From contig NZ_CP016094.1 in NCBI RefSeq assembly GCF_001746835.1, positions 3,611,501 to 3,675,500 of the forward strand: DNA of 64,000 bases. The letters run 5' to 3'. Shown one piece after another: positions 47,890 to 56,765 of the stretch. The notes beneath the pieces are model-generated. The model searched no databases. It saw only the letters and a program-made list of their open reading frames with translations, and was not told the DNA's origin. The stretch is from Lacunisphaera limnophila (GTDB lineage: Bacteria; Verrucomicrobiota; Verrucomicrobiia; Opitutales; Opitutaceae). Numbering within the stretch: the first letter of the stretch is position 1; the number at the start of each line of letters is the position of its first letter. The translations under genes and the position numbers were made by a program.

Positions 47890-48873
47890 ATGCCTTGGGA
47901 AGTGCATCAACACAAGGGACTCAACCTGCCGCAGATCGGCTGGTGGCTCGATGCCCAGCGCGCGCAATCCCGCTGTTTCATCTCCCACGCGCATTCCGAT
48001 CACATCGGCCCGCACCGTGAGATCGTCGCCACCCGCGCCACCGCCAGCCTCATGCGCCTGCGGATGGCCGGCAAACGCGTCGAGACCATCCTGGAATACA
48101 ACCAGCCTTGGACCGCGGACTTCGGCTGCGAATTCCGCCTGCACCCCGCCGGCCACATCTTCGGCTCGGCCATGCTCGAGGCCCGGAGCGAACACGGCAC
48201 CCTGCTCTACACCGGCGACTTCAAGCTCCGCCCCAGCCTCGCCGCCGAGACCTGCGCCACCCCGCGCGCCGATGTGCTCATCATGGAGACGACCTTCGGC
48301 CTGCCGAAATACGCCTTCCCGCCCGATGCCGAGATCGAGCACCAGATCGTGGATTTCTGCCGGTCCGCCCTCGCCGACCAGGTTACTCCCGTGCTCTACG
48401 CCTACAGCCTGGGCAAGACCCAGGAGCTGCTGCAGATCGTCGGTCGCGCCGGCCTGCCGGTTATGATCCATGCCCACGGCTACCGGCTGACCCAGCGCTA
48501 CGCCGAGCTGGGCATGAAGCTGCCGCCCTTCAAGGAACTCGATTTGCACCACCACGCCGGCCACGTCGTCATCGCCCCGCCGATGACCGGCGCCACCGAG
48601 CCACTGACCTGGATCAACCCGAAGCGTACCGCCGTCGCCACCGGCTGGGCCATCGATGGCGGCGCCAAGTACCAATACGGCTGCGATGCGGCGTTCCCCC
48701 TCTCCGACCACGCCGACTATCCCGACCTCCTGGCCTTCGTGGACCGCGTGCAGCCGAAACTCGTCTACACGGTCCACGGCTTCGCCAAGGAATTCGCCTC
48801 CACCCTCCGCGCCCGCGGCATCGAGGCCTGGGCCCTCGGCCAGCAAAACCAGATGGACCTCGGCCTGGGCTGA
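47890..48873 (+). CDS. MBL-fold exonuclease (SNM1/ligase-associated-like)
   Basis: A 327-residue metallo-beta-lactamase hydrolase. Start ATG (PWEVHQHKGLNLPQIGWW). The metal motif FISHAHSDHIGPHREIV, then LHPAGHIFGSAMLEA and LLYTGDFKLRPS, ETTFGLPKYAF and the C-terminal PLSDHADYPDLLAFV fit the TIGR04122-type 'ligase-associated DNA damage response exonuclease' or a related RNA exonuclease. No LigD/Lhr partner adjoins, so its substrate is open. A family D hairpin begins five bases after the stop. Confidence 0.85.
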   Translation: MPWEVHQHKGLNLPQIGWWLDAQRAQSRCFISHAHSDHIGPHREIVATRATASLMRLRMAGKRVETILEYNQPWTADFGCEFRLHPAGHIFGSAMLEARSEHGTLLYTGDFKLRPSLAAETCATPRADVLIMETTFGLPKYAFPPDAEIEHQIVDFCRSALADQVTPVLYAYSLGKTQELLQIVGRAGLPVMIHAHGYRLTQRYAELGMKLPPFKELDLHHHAGHVVIAPPMTGATEPLTWINPKRTAVATGWAIDGGAKYQYGCDAAFPLSDHADYPDLLAFVDRVQPKLVYTVHGFAKEFASTLRARGIEAWALGQQNQMDLGLG

Positions 48874-48877
48874 TTTT

Positions 48878-49040
48878 CCCGCGGATCACGCGGATTCGCG
48901 CGGATGAGACAAACCACCGGACAAGTTACCGCGACCAGCTAGCAACCCGTAACCAGGACATGGTCAATTCGTGCCCCGTGAGGGTGGATCCGTGGTTAAA
49001 CCTGGATCGAATCCGCGTCCATCCGCGCCATCTGCGGAGA
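48878..49040. repeat. Hairpin element, family D, long loop
   Basis: Left arm CCCGCGGATCACGCGGATTC; right arm GAATCCGCGTCCATCCGCGC followed by CATCTGCGGA. About 100 bases lie in the loop, which includes a CCGTGGTTAAACCTGGAT segment reminiscent of family B. Sister of the 18.0 kb element. Confidence 0.75.
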
Positions 49041-49093
49041 ATTTGCCGGTTCTGCTCTCCACCAAATCCTCGACGCCCGGTGCACATTTGCCC

Positions 49094-49867
49094 ATGGCTG
49101 GTGTCAGCACCCGCGTGAAATCCCTCCTCCTCTTCCTCCTCCTACCTGGCCTCGCCCTCGCGGCGCCGTTCACCGCCATCCGTGACGGGGAGAGTTTCAC
49201 CTACAAGGTCGGCTTCGCCATTTTCAGCCACGCGGGTAACATCACCCTCTCCGGCCAGGCTGAAACCACGCCCGGTCAAGACCGCATCCGCGTCACGGCC
49301 GACACCCGCTCGCGCGGCATGGTCCGCGGGCTCTACGAATTCGACAGCACCGCCGTCGCGCTGATCGACCGGCCGACCGGCCGCCTGTTGGGCGTGAAGG
49401 AGACCGGCGCCGACCCGAAGCGCCCGATCGACAACGAATTTCAGATCGACTACGAAAAACGCGTTGCGACGTTCACCGACCGCGTTCGCACCCACCGCAG
49501 CGCGACCCTGCCGCTGCCCGGCGATTCCGACCCGATCGACCTGATCAGCGCCCTCGTCCAGACGCGCGACTGGGACCTCAAGCCCGGGGAGAAACGCGAT
49601 CTCGTTGTCCAGTTCGGCCGGGACTTCTACCCGCTGTCGATCCACGCCGAGGGTTATGAGGAAGTGCGCACGCCCATGGGAAAATACCGCACCCTCGTCC
49701 TCGTGCCCCGCATGGACCCGGCGAAGGCCAAGGGCCTCTTCAAGCGCGGCGGCGAGATCAAGGTCTGGATCGCCCAGGACGGCAGCAAACTCCCCGTGAA
49801 GATGCAGCTGAAACTGAATTTCGGCGCCGCCACCCTGCTGCTCAGCGAGTATCAGCCGCCGAAGTGA
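49094..49867 (+). CDS. DUF3108 domain protein, exported
   Basis: A 257-residue protein. Start ATG before AGVSTRVKSLLLFLLLPGLA; signal peptide ends near LALAAP. The mature domain matches DUF3108: TAIRDGESFTYKVGFAIF, SHAGNITLSGQAE, LLGVKETGADPKRPIDNEF, SALVQTRDWDLKPGEKRD and EIKVWIAQDGSKLPVKMQLK. It is a lipocalin-like beta-barrel thought to sit in the periplasm; function unknown. Confidence 0.85.
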   Translation: MAGVSTRVKSLLLFLLLPGLALAAPFTAIRDGESFTYKVGFAIFSHAGNITLSGQAETTPGQDRIRVTADTRSRGMVRGLYEFDSTAVALIDRPTGRLLGVKETGADPKRPIDNEFQIDYEKRVATFTDRVRTHRSATLPLPGDSDPIDLISALVQTRDWDLKPGEKRDLVVQFGRDFYPLSIHAEGYEEVRTPMGKYRTLVLVPRMDPAKAKGLFKRGGEIKVWIAQDGSKLPVKMQLKLNFGAATLLLSEYQPPK

Positions 49868-49883
49868 GTCTTTTCATTTTCAT

Positions 49884-49955
49884 GGAGGCGGGGTGCCCCC
49901 ACCCCGCGTGTCTTGATGTGATCCAGCAGAAGCGGGGTGAAGGCACCCCGCCTCC
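49884..49955. repeat. GC-rich inverted repeat, GGAGGCGGGGTGCC type
   Basis: GGAGGCGGGGTGCCCCCACC faces GGGGTGAAGGCACCCCGCC-type sequence with a TCTTGATGTG-containing loop. It lies between the DUF3108 gene and the convergent mpg gene, whose TGA stop is three bases beyond its right end. Confidence 0.75.
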
Positions 49956-49958
49956 AAA

Positions 49959-50486
49959 TCAAGCCTCCACCCAAAACCGCCACGGTTTCTCCGCCCACCC
50001 CGGCCCGGCGTAATCCACCCCGATCCGCGGACCCGACTTGATCCGGCCGCGCGGCACCTTAATCCCATGATCCTCCACATGCAGCCCGCTCGCGGGCACC
50101 GCCTGCTGGCCGTTTAGTTTCCGATCAATCCGCAACCGCTTCGTCAACCGGCCCGGCCCGGCGACCGCGTCCACTCCCCGGATCAGCACCGCCGCCGGGT
50201 GCTCCGCCGGCCCCGTCACCAGATTCAGCATCTCGTGCACGCCGTAACAGAGATAGACATACCAGCATCCGCCCGGCTTATACATCACCGCCGTGCGCGA
50301 CGTGCGTCCCTTGCTCGCATGACAGGCCCGGTCCGTCTCGCCGTGGTAGGCTTCGACCTCGGTGATCATATGCTCACATCGTGCCCCGCCGGCGGCCGTC
50401 CTCACTAACACCTTGCCCAAGAGCCACCTTGCCAAGGCCGGGGTGTTGCGGACCTGCAGTTCGGCGGGCTGGACGATGCGCTTCAT
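49959..50486 (-). CDS. mpg: 3-methyladenine DNA glycosylase, AAG/MPG type
   Basis: A 175-residue base-excision enzyme removing alkylated purines. The AAG signature is intact: VRTAAGGARCEHMITEVEAY (with the catalytic Glu and DNA-intercalating region), HGETDRACHASKGRTSRTAV, YKPGGCWYVYLCYGVHEMLN and HPAAVLIRG. Slightly shorter than the 190-210 usual, with the C-terminus cut close (RIGVDYAGPGWAEKPWRFW). It is monocistronic. Confidence 0.93.
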   Translation of the reverse strand: MKRIVQPAELQVRNTPALARWLLGKVLVRTAAGGARCEHMITEVEAYHGETDRACHASKGRTSRTAVMYKPGGCWYVYLCYGVHEMLNLVTGPAEHPAAVLIRGVDAVAGPGRLTKRLRIDRKLNGQQAVPASGLHVEDHGIKVPRGRIKSGPRIGVDYAGPGWAEKPWRFWVEA

Positions 50487-50630
50487 GGCCGGTAAAAGAT
50501 GCCCCTTATTTCAGCCCTTCAGCCGATCCGCGTCGCGCAAATTCCCTCGCGACGCAGCGATTTCGCGGGAATGGTAAATAAAGCCTTGATTACCCATGGC
50601 CTACTCACCTTATTTCGCCCCTTTGAACTT

Positions 50631-50945
50631 ATGAAAGCCACTATCAAAACACAGGGGAAGCAGTTCTCGGTCAGCGAGGGCGACATCCTCATCGTGGATC
50701 GCTATCCCAAGACGGAAGCCGGTTCCACGGTCGAAATCAACGAGGTCCTCGCTGCGGGCGAGGGCGAAAATTTCAAGGTCGGCACCCCCTTCCTCACCGG
50801 CGCCTCGGTCAAGGCCAAGGTCCTCGAGAACAAGCGCGGCAAGAAGGTGATCGTCTTCAAGAAGAAGAAGCGCAAGGGCATGGAGCGCAAACGCGGCCAC
50901 CGCCAGGAGCTCTCGGTCATCAAGATCGAGTCCATCACGGCTTAA
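50631..50945 (+). CDS. rplU: 50S ribosomal protein L21
   Basis: A 104-residue ribosomal protein. Start ATG with [20 protein letters not shown]; motifs [39 protein letters not shown] and [16 protein letters not shown] match L21. It is followed 24 bases later by rpmA, the universal rplU-rpmA pair. Upstream sequence TTGATT with TTATTT 18 bases later may be a promoter. Confidence 0.97.
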   Translation: MKATIKTQGKQFSVSEGDILIVDRYPKTEAGSTVEINEVLAAGEGENFKVGTPFLTGASVKAKVLENKRGKKVIVFKKKKRKGMERKRGHRQELSVIKIESITA

Positions 50946-50969
50946 TCCCTTTAAAAAGGAACCACTACC

Positions 50970-51209
50970 ATGGCACATAAGAAAGGTCAGGGCACATCCT
51001 CCAACGGTCGCGACAGCCATTCCCAGCGTCTCGGCGTCAAGGTTTTCGGCGGCGAGAAGATCATCGCCGGCGGCATCATCGTCCGTCAGCGCGGCTCCAA
51101 GCACCACGCCGGCAAGGGCGTCGGCACCGGCCGCGATTGGACGCTCTTCGCGCTTAAGGACGGCACCGTCCAGTTCGACAAGGCCCACCGCAAGGTGAAC
51201 GTCGTCTAA
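50970..51209 (+). CDS. rpmA: 50S ribosomal protein L27
   Basis: A 79-residue ribosomal protein. [60 protein letters not shown] are classical L27. An AAAGGA ribosome-binding site lies 9 bases before ATG. A strong terminator follows. Confidence 0.97.
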   Translation: MAHKKGQGTSSNGRDSHSQRLGVKVFGGEKIIAGGIIVRQRGSKHHAGKGVGTGRDWTLFALKDGTVQFDKAHRKVNVV

Positions 51210-51231
51210 GCGAATCGTTGCTTTCATTCTC

Positions 51232-51263
51232 AGGCGCACCCGCAAGGTGCGCCTTTTGTTTTG
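51232..51263 (+). terminator. Rho-independent terminator of rplU-rpmA
   Basis: Stem AGGCGCACC / GGTGCGCCT (9 bp, loop CGCAA) followed by TTTTGTTTT. Confidence 0.88.
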
Positions 51264-51321
51264 GCGGAGCCAAAACAATCGCGCCGAAGCCCGCAGGGCG
51301 AAGGCGGATCGCCGCGCATGC

Positions 51322-51403
51322 TGTAGGGCGGGATCGCCGTATCCCGCCTTCGTTCGAAGCGTATGCCGCGTTCTTGGCGGGGGTTCGGAGACACCACCCT
51401 CCA
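51322..51403. repeat. REP-like palindrome, family A
   Basis: TGTAGGGCGGGATCGCCGTA with arm TCCCGCC, a spacer containing ATGCCGCGTTCTTGGCGGG (also in the 5.6 kb pair) and a degraded right copy ending ACCACCCTCCA. Confidence 0.7.
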
Positions 51404-51453
51404 CCCCCAACCCCATCCTTGCCCCGCTCCCCACCTTCCGCCTGACTTTCTGC

Positions 51454-51786
51454 ATGTCGTCCGACCGGCTCACCGAACTCCAGCGCCAGCGCGCCCTCGC
51501 GCAGGAACAACTCGCCTGGTTCGACCGCGAGATCGCTCGGGAGTCCGCCGGTCAACCGCCCGCGGCCACCCCGCCGCCGACGCCAGCCACGCCCGCCGCC
51601 CCGTCCGCCGCTGCCGCGCCGGAATCAGCGGCCGTCGATCGCGAGGCCGAGAAGATCCTCGCCTCCTACCGCCAAACCAGCCGCCCGATCAAGGACGAGG
51701 TGAAGAAGGGCTGCCTGCTCTACTTTTTCAGCGCCTTCGGCCTGCTGATCCTGGCCCTCGCCGCCTTCTGGTTCCTGCGCCGCTGA
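51454..51786 (+). CDS. Small single-helix membrane protein
   Basis: A 110-residue protein: N-terminal coiled-coil-like helix (SSDRLTELQRQRALAQEQLA, then WFDREIARE), a Pro/Ala/Thr-rich linker and a C-terminal membrane anchor (CLLYFFSAFGLLILALAAFW) with FLRR at the end. Tail-anchored or single-pass; family unknown. Confidence 0.55.
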   Translation: MSSDRLTELQRQRALAQEQLAWFDREIARESAGQPPAATPPPTPATPAAPSAAAAPESAAVDREAEKILASYRQTSRPIKDEVKKGCLLYFFSAFGLLILALAAFWFLRR

Positions 51787-51888
51787 GGACTTTGCCCGCA
51801 CGGTTCCCCAAGGTGGAACCAGGCCTCCGGACGGATTGTTCGGACAATCGAACGAAGCCAGCCCGAAGCCCCGATTCCCACCAGCCCC

Positions 51889-52791
51889 TTACGCCTCGGT
51901 CGTCGTAGGCGGGGCATCCGCGGCCGGCGTCTCCACCGGCGCAGCCGCTTCCGCGGGCGATTCGACCGCAACCGGCGTCGACTCCGTCTGCTTCAGCGTC
52001 AGCTGGTCTTCCTCCGTCTCGTCGAGGCCCATGTCGGAATCACCCGCGGCCCGCGGATTGGCGGAGGTCTGCAGCCATGCATCGATCTGGCGCGGCGACA
52101 GCACGTCGGACGCCGGCAGCTCGTCGAGCGACTTGATGCCCACAAATTCCAGGAACGCCTCGGTCGTCCCATATTGGATCGGACGTCCCGGCAGGTCGGC
52201 CCGCCCAACAATATAAACGAGATCGCGCTCCTGCAGCTTCTGCAGGCCGGCATCCGCCGACACCCCGCGGATCTGCTCGATGTCCGCCCGGGTCACCGGC
52301 TGGCGATACGCCACGACGGCCAGCGTCTCGAGGGCCGACGGGCTCAGGCGCACCGGCGGGGGCTCGTTACGCAGCAGGCGCACCCAGCGCGCATAACGCG
52401 GATGCGTGGCCAGGCGCCAACCGTTGGTGCCCTCAATCAAAACCACCTCGCTGTCCGCCGCCCGCATCTCGAGCGCCAGGGTGTCCATCGTCTCCCGGAT
52501 TTGCGCCGCGGGAATCAAGGTCGGCACGTCGCGATAAGATTCATCATCCTCAGACGGATCGACGAGGGGCACCTCGGCGGCTTCCACCGGGACTTCGCCC
52601 GTGGCCGGCACCGCCGGCACGACCGCCTCGCCCCCGCCCTCGGCGCCGGCCTCGGGCGCGGCCTCCTCCAGCGGCAGGCTCGTGGCCTGCTCATGGAAAC
52701 GGCTCACGGCCGTCTGGATGTCTTTCACCGAAAGGGGACCGTTCGAGGCGAACAGCATCACTTTCAAAACGCGCTTGAGATCAAAGGCCAT
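51889..52791 (-). CDS. scpB: Segregation and condensation protein B
   Basis: A 300-residue subunit of the SMC-ScpAB condensin. Two winged-helix units are seen: MAFDLKRVLKVMLFASNGPL with VKDIQTAV, and LSPSALETLAVVAYRQPVTR with ADIEQIRGVSADAGLQKLQE and DLVYIVGRADLPGRPIQYGT. Between them, residues about 42-85 form an unusual acidic/proline insertion (EEAAPEAGAEGGGEAVVPAV and onward). The last 60 residues are a low-complexity tail (PAEAAAPVETPAADAPPTTT). Typical ScpB is about 200 residues, so this is enlarged by disordered segments. scpA is not adjacent. Confidence 0.93.
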   Translation of the reverse strand: MAFDLKRVLKVMLFASNGPLSVKDIQTAVSRFHEQATSLPLEEAAPEAGAEGGGEAVVPAVPATGEVPVEAAEVPLVDPSEDDESYRDVPTLIPAAQIRETMDTLALEMRAADSEVVLIEGTNGWRLATHPRYARWVRLLRNEPPPVRLSPSALETLAVVAYRQPVTRADIEQIRGVSADAGLQKLQERDLVYIVGRADLPGRPIQYGTTEAFLEFVGIKSLDELPASDVLSPRQIDAWLQTSANPRAAGDSDMGLDETEEDQLTLKQTESTPVAVESPAEAAAPVETPAADAPPTTTEA

Positions 52792-52922
52792 GCTTTAAGC
52801 CACCCAGTGAATGAGGCCGTCTCGCACCCTAGCAACCCATAAAATCCGCGCACCCCTCCGGGACAAATTTGTCCCTTTTCGGGCTAGCCGCCCCGCCCCG
52901 CCCCGGATATTCCTGACCCACT

Positions 52923-54512
52923 ATGACGTGGGATCGCTTCAAGTCGCTGTACTACACCAACGCCCGCCTCGGCCTGTCACTCGACATCAGCCGCATGCCC
53001 TTCCCTGAGGACTTCCTCACCGGGATGCAGCCCAAGCTCCAGCAGGCCTTCGCCGACATGGCCGCCCTCGAGGGGGGCGCCATCGCCAATCCCGACGAGA
53101 AGCGCATGGTCGGCCACTACTGGCTCCGTAACGCCGAGCTGGCCCCCACCCCCGAGCTCCGCACCGCCATCACCGACACCCTGGAGGCCATCAAGGTCTT
53201 CACCGCCAAGGTCCACAAGGGCGAGATCGCCGCCCCCGCCGGCAAGTTCAAGGAGGTCCTCGTGATCGGCATCGGCGGCTCCGCCCTCGGACCCCAGCTC
53301 GTCAGCCACGCCCTCGGCCGGATCAAGGGCAACCGCGACAAGCTGCGCGTCTCCTTCTTCGACAACACCGACCCCGACGGCATGGACTACGTGCTCAAGG
53401 AACTCGGCAGCCGCCTCAAGCAGACCCTCGTCATCGTCATCTCCAAGTCCGGCGGCACCGCCGAGACCCGCAACGGTATGCTCGAGACCCAGGCCGTCTT
53501 CAAGGCCGCCGGCCTCGACCACGCCAAGCAGTTCGTCGCCGTCACCGGCGAGGGCTCCAAGCTCGACCAGGTCGCCGTCGCCGAGGGCTGGCTCGCCCGC
53601 TTCCCCATGTGGGACTGGGTCGGCGGCCGCACCTCCGAACTCTGCGCGGTCGGCCTCCTGCCCGCCGCCCTCCAGGGCATCAAGATCGACCAGATGCTCG
53701 CCGGCGCCGCCGCCATGGACGAGGTCACCCGCAAGAAATCCCTCCGCGACAACCCCGCCGCCCTCCTCGCCCTCATGTGGTACTGGGCCACGGACGGCAA
53801 GGGCACCAAGGACATGGTCGTCCTGCCCTACAAGGACCGCTTCCTCCTCTTCTCGCGCTACCTCCAGCAACTCGTCATGGAATCGCTGGGCAAGGAGCTC
53901 GATCTCGCCGGCAACGTCGTCAACCAGGGCATCGCCGTCTACGGCAACAAGGGCTCCACCGACCAGCACGCCTACGTCCAGCAGCTGCGCGAGGGCGTGA
54001 ACAACTTCTTCGTCACTTTCATCGAGGTGCTCAAGGACCGCGTCGCCGACGATTCCATGGAGGTCGAGCCGGGCGTCACCAGCGGTGACTTCCTCCAGGG
54101 CTTCTTCCTCGGCACCCGCGACGCCCTCAGCGAGAAGAACCGCCACTCGATCACGATCACGGTCAACGAGGTGTCCCCCCGCTCGCTCGGCCAGCTGATC
54201 GCCCTCTACGAGCGCGCCGTCGGTCTCTACGCCTCCCTGGTCGGCATCAACGCCTACCACCAGCCCGGGGTCGAGGCCGGCAAAAAGGCCGCCGGCAGCG
54301 TCATCGCCCTCAAGCTCAAGATTGCCGCCGCCCTCCAAGCCGCCCAGGGCCGGGAATTCACCGCCGAGACCCTCGCCGCCCAGCTCAATCAGCCCGAGCG
54401 CACCGAACTCATCTTCAAGGTCCTCGAGCACCTCGCCGCCAACCCCGGCAGCAAGGTCGTGAAGACCGTCCGCAAGCCCTGGTCCGACTCCACCTACGCC
54501 GCCAAGATCTGA
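52923..54512 (+). CDS. pgi: Glucose-6-phosphate isomerase
   Basis: A 529-residue glycolytic isomerase. Motifs: [77 protein letters not shown] and the catalytic lysine region near [18 protein letters not shown]. It belongs to the clade with [10 protein letters not shown] found in Cyanobacteria/Chlamydiae-like Pgi. The start ([20 protein letters not shown]) is well supported. Confidence 0.96.
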   Translation: MTWDRFKSLYYTNARLGLSLDISRMPFPEDFLTGMQPKLQQAFADMAALEGGAIANPDEKRMVGHYWLRNAELAPTPELRTAITDTLEAIKVFTAKVHKGEIAAPAGKFKEVLVIGIGGSALGPQLVSHALGRIKGNRDKLRVSFFDNTDPDGMDYVLKELGSRLKQTLVIVISKSGGTAETRNGMLETQAVFKAAGLDHAKQFVAVTGEGSKLDQVAVAEGWLARFPMWDWVGGRTSELCAVGLLPAALQGIKIDQMLAGAAAMDEVTRKKSLRDNPAALLALMWYWATDGKGTKDMVVLPYKDRFLLFSRYLQQLVMESLGKELDLAGNVVNQGIAVYGNKGSTDQHAYVQQLREGVNNFFVTFIEVLKDRVADDSMEVEPGVTSGDFLQGFFLGTRDALSEKNRHSITITVNEVSPRSLGQLIALYERAVGLYASLVGINAYHQPGVEAGKKAAGSVIALKLKIAAALQAAQGREFTAETLAAQLNQPERTELIFKVLEHLAANPGSKVVKTVRKPWSDSTYAAKI

Positions 54513-54604
54513 TTCCACCGGCCAAGGAACCAACCCCCGTTTCCCCGTTCCCACCTGAAACGACTGTTGCAGTACCCGGTTATAGTCGTATCTCACCTCT
54601 AGTC

Positions 54605-54757
54605 ATGCCCTCCTCCCGCAAAACGCTCTTTGCCCTGTTGCTCCTGACCCTCTCGCTCTTTGGCTTCTCCGGCTGCGTGGATCCCAAGCAGGATTCCTCC
54701 ATTCCGTGGAACCGCCCCGCGACGTGGGAAGGCCGCATCCCCGGCATGGGCCAGTAA
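54605..54757 (+). CDS. Tiny lipoprotein (50 residues)
   Basis: A 50-residue product: signal peptide SSRKTLFALLLLTLSLFGF, lipobox FSGC, and a mature peptide of 27 residues (CVDPKQDSSIPWNRPATWEG and GMGQ). The SSIPWNRPxxWEG phrase is reminiscent of short lipoproteins seen in Verrucomicrobia. It is placed between pgi and rsmI, 34 bases before rsmI. Its size makes it easy to miss in automatic annotation. Confidence 0.65.
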   Translation: MPSSRKTLFALLLLTLSLFGFSGCVDPKQDSSIPWNRPATWEGRIPGMGQ

Positions 54758-54791
54758 CCCGGCGCCCGCCCACGGCCGACCCCGTGCCGTC

Positions 54792-55514
54792 ATGAACGCG
54801 CCAGCCGTCAATCCTTCGCTGACGCCCCAGCCCGGCCATCTCTACGTGGTGGCCACGCCCATCGGCAATCTCGCCGATCTCACCGACCGGGCCAAGGCCA
54901 TCCTCGGCGCCGTCGATCTCGTCGCCTGCGAGGACACCCGCACCACCGGCGCCATGCTCACGCGCCTCGGCCTCCATCGCGAACTGGCCGCCTACCACGA
55001 GCACAACGAGACCGAGGCTGCCGACCGCCTCGCCGAATTCATCGCCAACGGCAAATCCGTCGCCGTCGTCAGCGACGCCGGCACCCCCGGCCTCAGCGAT
55101 CCGGGTTTCCGCATCGTCCGCGCCTGCCGCCGCCGCAGCCTGCCCGTCATCCCCGTCCCCGGCGCCTGCGCCCTCACTGCCGTGCTCTCCGCCGCCGGTC
55201 TGCCGACCAATGGTTTCCTCTTCGCGGGTTTCCTCCCGCCCAAATCCGCCGCGCGCATCGGTTTCCTGACGAAATACCGCGACTTCGACTACACGCTCGC
55301 CCTCTACGAGAGCTGCCACCGCATCGACAAGTTCGCCGCCGAGATCGTCGCGACGCTCGGCCCCGACCGTGTCATCTGCATCGCCAAGGAGGTCACCAAG
55401 CTCCACGAGACCTTCCACGTCGGCCTGGCCTCCGAGGTCCTGGCCAAGCTCACCGCTGGCAGCCTCAAGGGCGAATTCGTCGTCCTGATCGCCCCGAAGG
55501 ACTTCACCTTGTAA
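54792..55514 (+). CDS. rsmI: 16S rRNA (cytidine-1402 2'-O)-methyltransferase
   Basis: A 240-residue SAM-dependent enzyme of the tetrapyrrole-methylase fold. Start ATG (NAPAVNPSLTPQPGHLYVVA). Conserved blocks: HLYVVATPIGNLADLTDRAK, CEDTRTTGAMLTRLGLHREL, NGKSVAVVSDAGTPGLSDPG, VIPVPGACALTAVLSAAGLP and LYESCHRIDKFAAEI. It lacks the C-terminal HTH extension of E. coli RsmI. A hairpin repeat begins four bases after the stop. Confidence 0.95.
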   Translation: MNAPAVNPSLTPQPGHLYVVATPIGNLADLTDRAKAILGAVDLVACEDTRTTGAMLTRLGLHRELAAYHEHNETEAADRLAEFIANGKSVAVVSDAGTPGLSDPGFRIVRACRRRSLPVIPVPGACALTAVLSAAGLPTNGFLFAGFLPPKSAARIGFLTKYRDFDYTLALYESCHRIDKFAAEIVATLGPDRVICIAKEVTKLHETFHVGLASEVLAKLTAGSLKGEFVVLIAPKDFTL

Positions 55515-55517
55515 AGA

Positions 55518-55601
55518 AATCGCGGAAGCACGGAAGGACGGAAACACGCAATCCGCCGCCCCCTTCGCTCCCCCACTCCGCGCTTTCGCGTTTCCGCGAT
55601 T
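55518..55601. repeat. Hairpin element, AATCGCGGAAGCACGG type
   Basis: AATCGCGGAAGCACGGAAGG on the left and CGCGCTTTCGCGTTTCCGCG on the right pair imperfectly around a C-rich loop. Related in style to families B and D. Confidence 0.65.
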
Positions 55602-55653
55602 AATTCCAAGTTTTCTCTTTGCCCCTTGCCCGCCTTTTTGTGGCCATAGACCC

Positions 55654-56598
55654 ATGGCTATCCCTCCCCGCGTCGCCGTCATCGATATCGGCAGCAACTC
55701 CATCAAGGTGCTGATCGTCGCCCGCGCCCCCACCGGGCAGTACCGGGTCCTCAAGAACCGCACCCTCGACGCCCGCATCAGCGCCGGCATCAGCGAGGAA
55801 AAGCCCGTCCTGAGCGAGGTCGGCATGACCCGCGCCCTCGGCGCCATCCGCGAACTCGTTTCCGAGGCCTCCGAATACGCCGTGGGCAAGACCCTGCTCG
55901 TCGCCACCAGCGCCATCCGCGACGCCAGCAACGGCCCCGCTTTCTGCCAGCGCGTCAAGGCCGCCACCAAGCAGGACATCCGCATCCTGACCGGCGACGA
56001 GGAAGCCAATTACATCGGCCGCGGGCTCACCTGCGATCCCGAGCTCGCTGATCTCCAGGATTTCTACGTGTTCGACCTCGGCGGCGGCAGCCTCGAGTGC
56101 CTGTCCTTCAAGAAGCGCAAGATGACCCAGGCCGTCAGCCTCCAGCTGGGCTGCGTGCGCCTGACCGAAAAATTCATGAAGGATCCCGGCGCCCCGCTGC
56201 AGCAGCCGGAACTCGCCGCCCTCGCCGGCCACGTCATCACCGAACTCAAGGCCAGCGGCTTCAAGTTCGCGCCCACGGCCCCCGCCGCCGTCTTCATGGG
56301 CGGCAGCATGAGCACTGTCCGCGCCGTGATGGGCGCCCGCGAGCAGCAGAAGATGGAGGACACCCCGCCGGTCATCGACGTCGAGACCATCGGCGGCGTC
56401 CTCGAGGAACTCGCCCCGCTCAACCTCGACCAGCGCAAGGCCATCCCCGGCCTCCCCTCCGCCCGCGCCGACGTCTTCCCCGCCGCCATCGTGACCATGC
56501 TGGCCGTGGCCAACTACGCCAAGATCGCGAGCTTCCACCACTCCCTCTACAACCTCCGCTGGGGCGTCGCCGACAAGCTCCTCGACCAGTTGCAGTAA
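55654..56598 (+). CDS. Ppx/GppA phosphatase family protein
   Basis: A 314-residue ASKHA-fold phosphatase acting on exopolyphosphate or pppGpp. Motifs: VAVIDIGSNSIKVLIVARAP, ATSAIRDASNGPAFCQRVKA, GDEEANYIGRGLTCDPELAD, YVFDLGGGSLECLSFKK and MGGSMSTVRAVMGAREQ. It carries only the two catalytic lobes (no HD-like C-terminal domain), as in short Ppx forms. Confidence 0.9.
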   Translation: MAIPPRVAVIDIGSNSIKVLIVARAPTGQYRVLKNRTLDARISAGISEEKPVLSEVGMTRALGAIRELVSEASEYAVGKTLLVATSAIRDASNGPAFCQRVKAATKQDIRILTGDEEANYIGRGLTCDPELADLQDFYVFDLGGGSLECLSFKKRKMTQAVSLQLGCVRLTEKFMKDPGAPLQQPELAALAGHVITELKASGFKFAPTAPAAVFMGGSMSTVRAVMGAREQQKMEDTPPVIDVETIGGVLEELAPLNLDQRKAIPGLPSARADVFPAAIVTMLAVANYAKIASFHHSLYNLRWGVADKLLDQLQ

Positions 56599-56652
56599 CG
56601 TCCACGGAGCGGGCTGTGGGTGGGAGTCGCTTTATGCCCCGACGAGCCCGGT

Positions 56653-56740
56653 TGTAGGGCGGGATTTTCAAATCCCGCCTGCCTTGAAAGTCAGCCTGTG
56701 GGAGCGAAGCAAAGGCGGGGTTTTGAAACCCCGCCCTCCA
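56653..56740. repeat. REP-like palindrome pair, family A
   Basis: TGTAGGGCGGGATTTTCAAA left and TTTTGAAACCCCGCCCTCCA right, spacer about 40 bases including CTGTGGGAGCGAAGC. It sits between convergent ppx/gppA and asd genes. Confidence 0.85.
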
Positions 56741-56765
56741 CTCTCAATCAACGCCGTCGGCCCCC

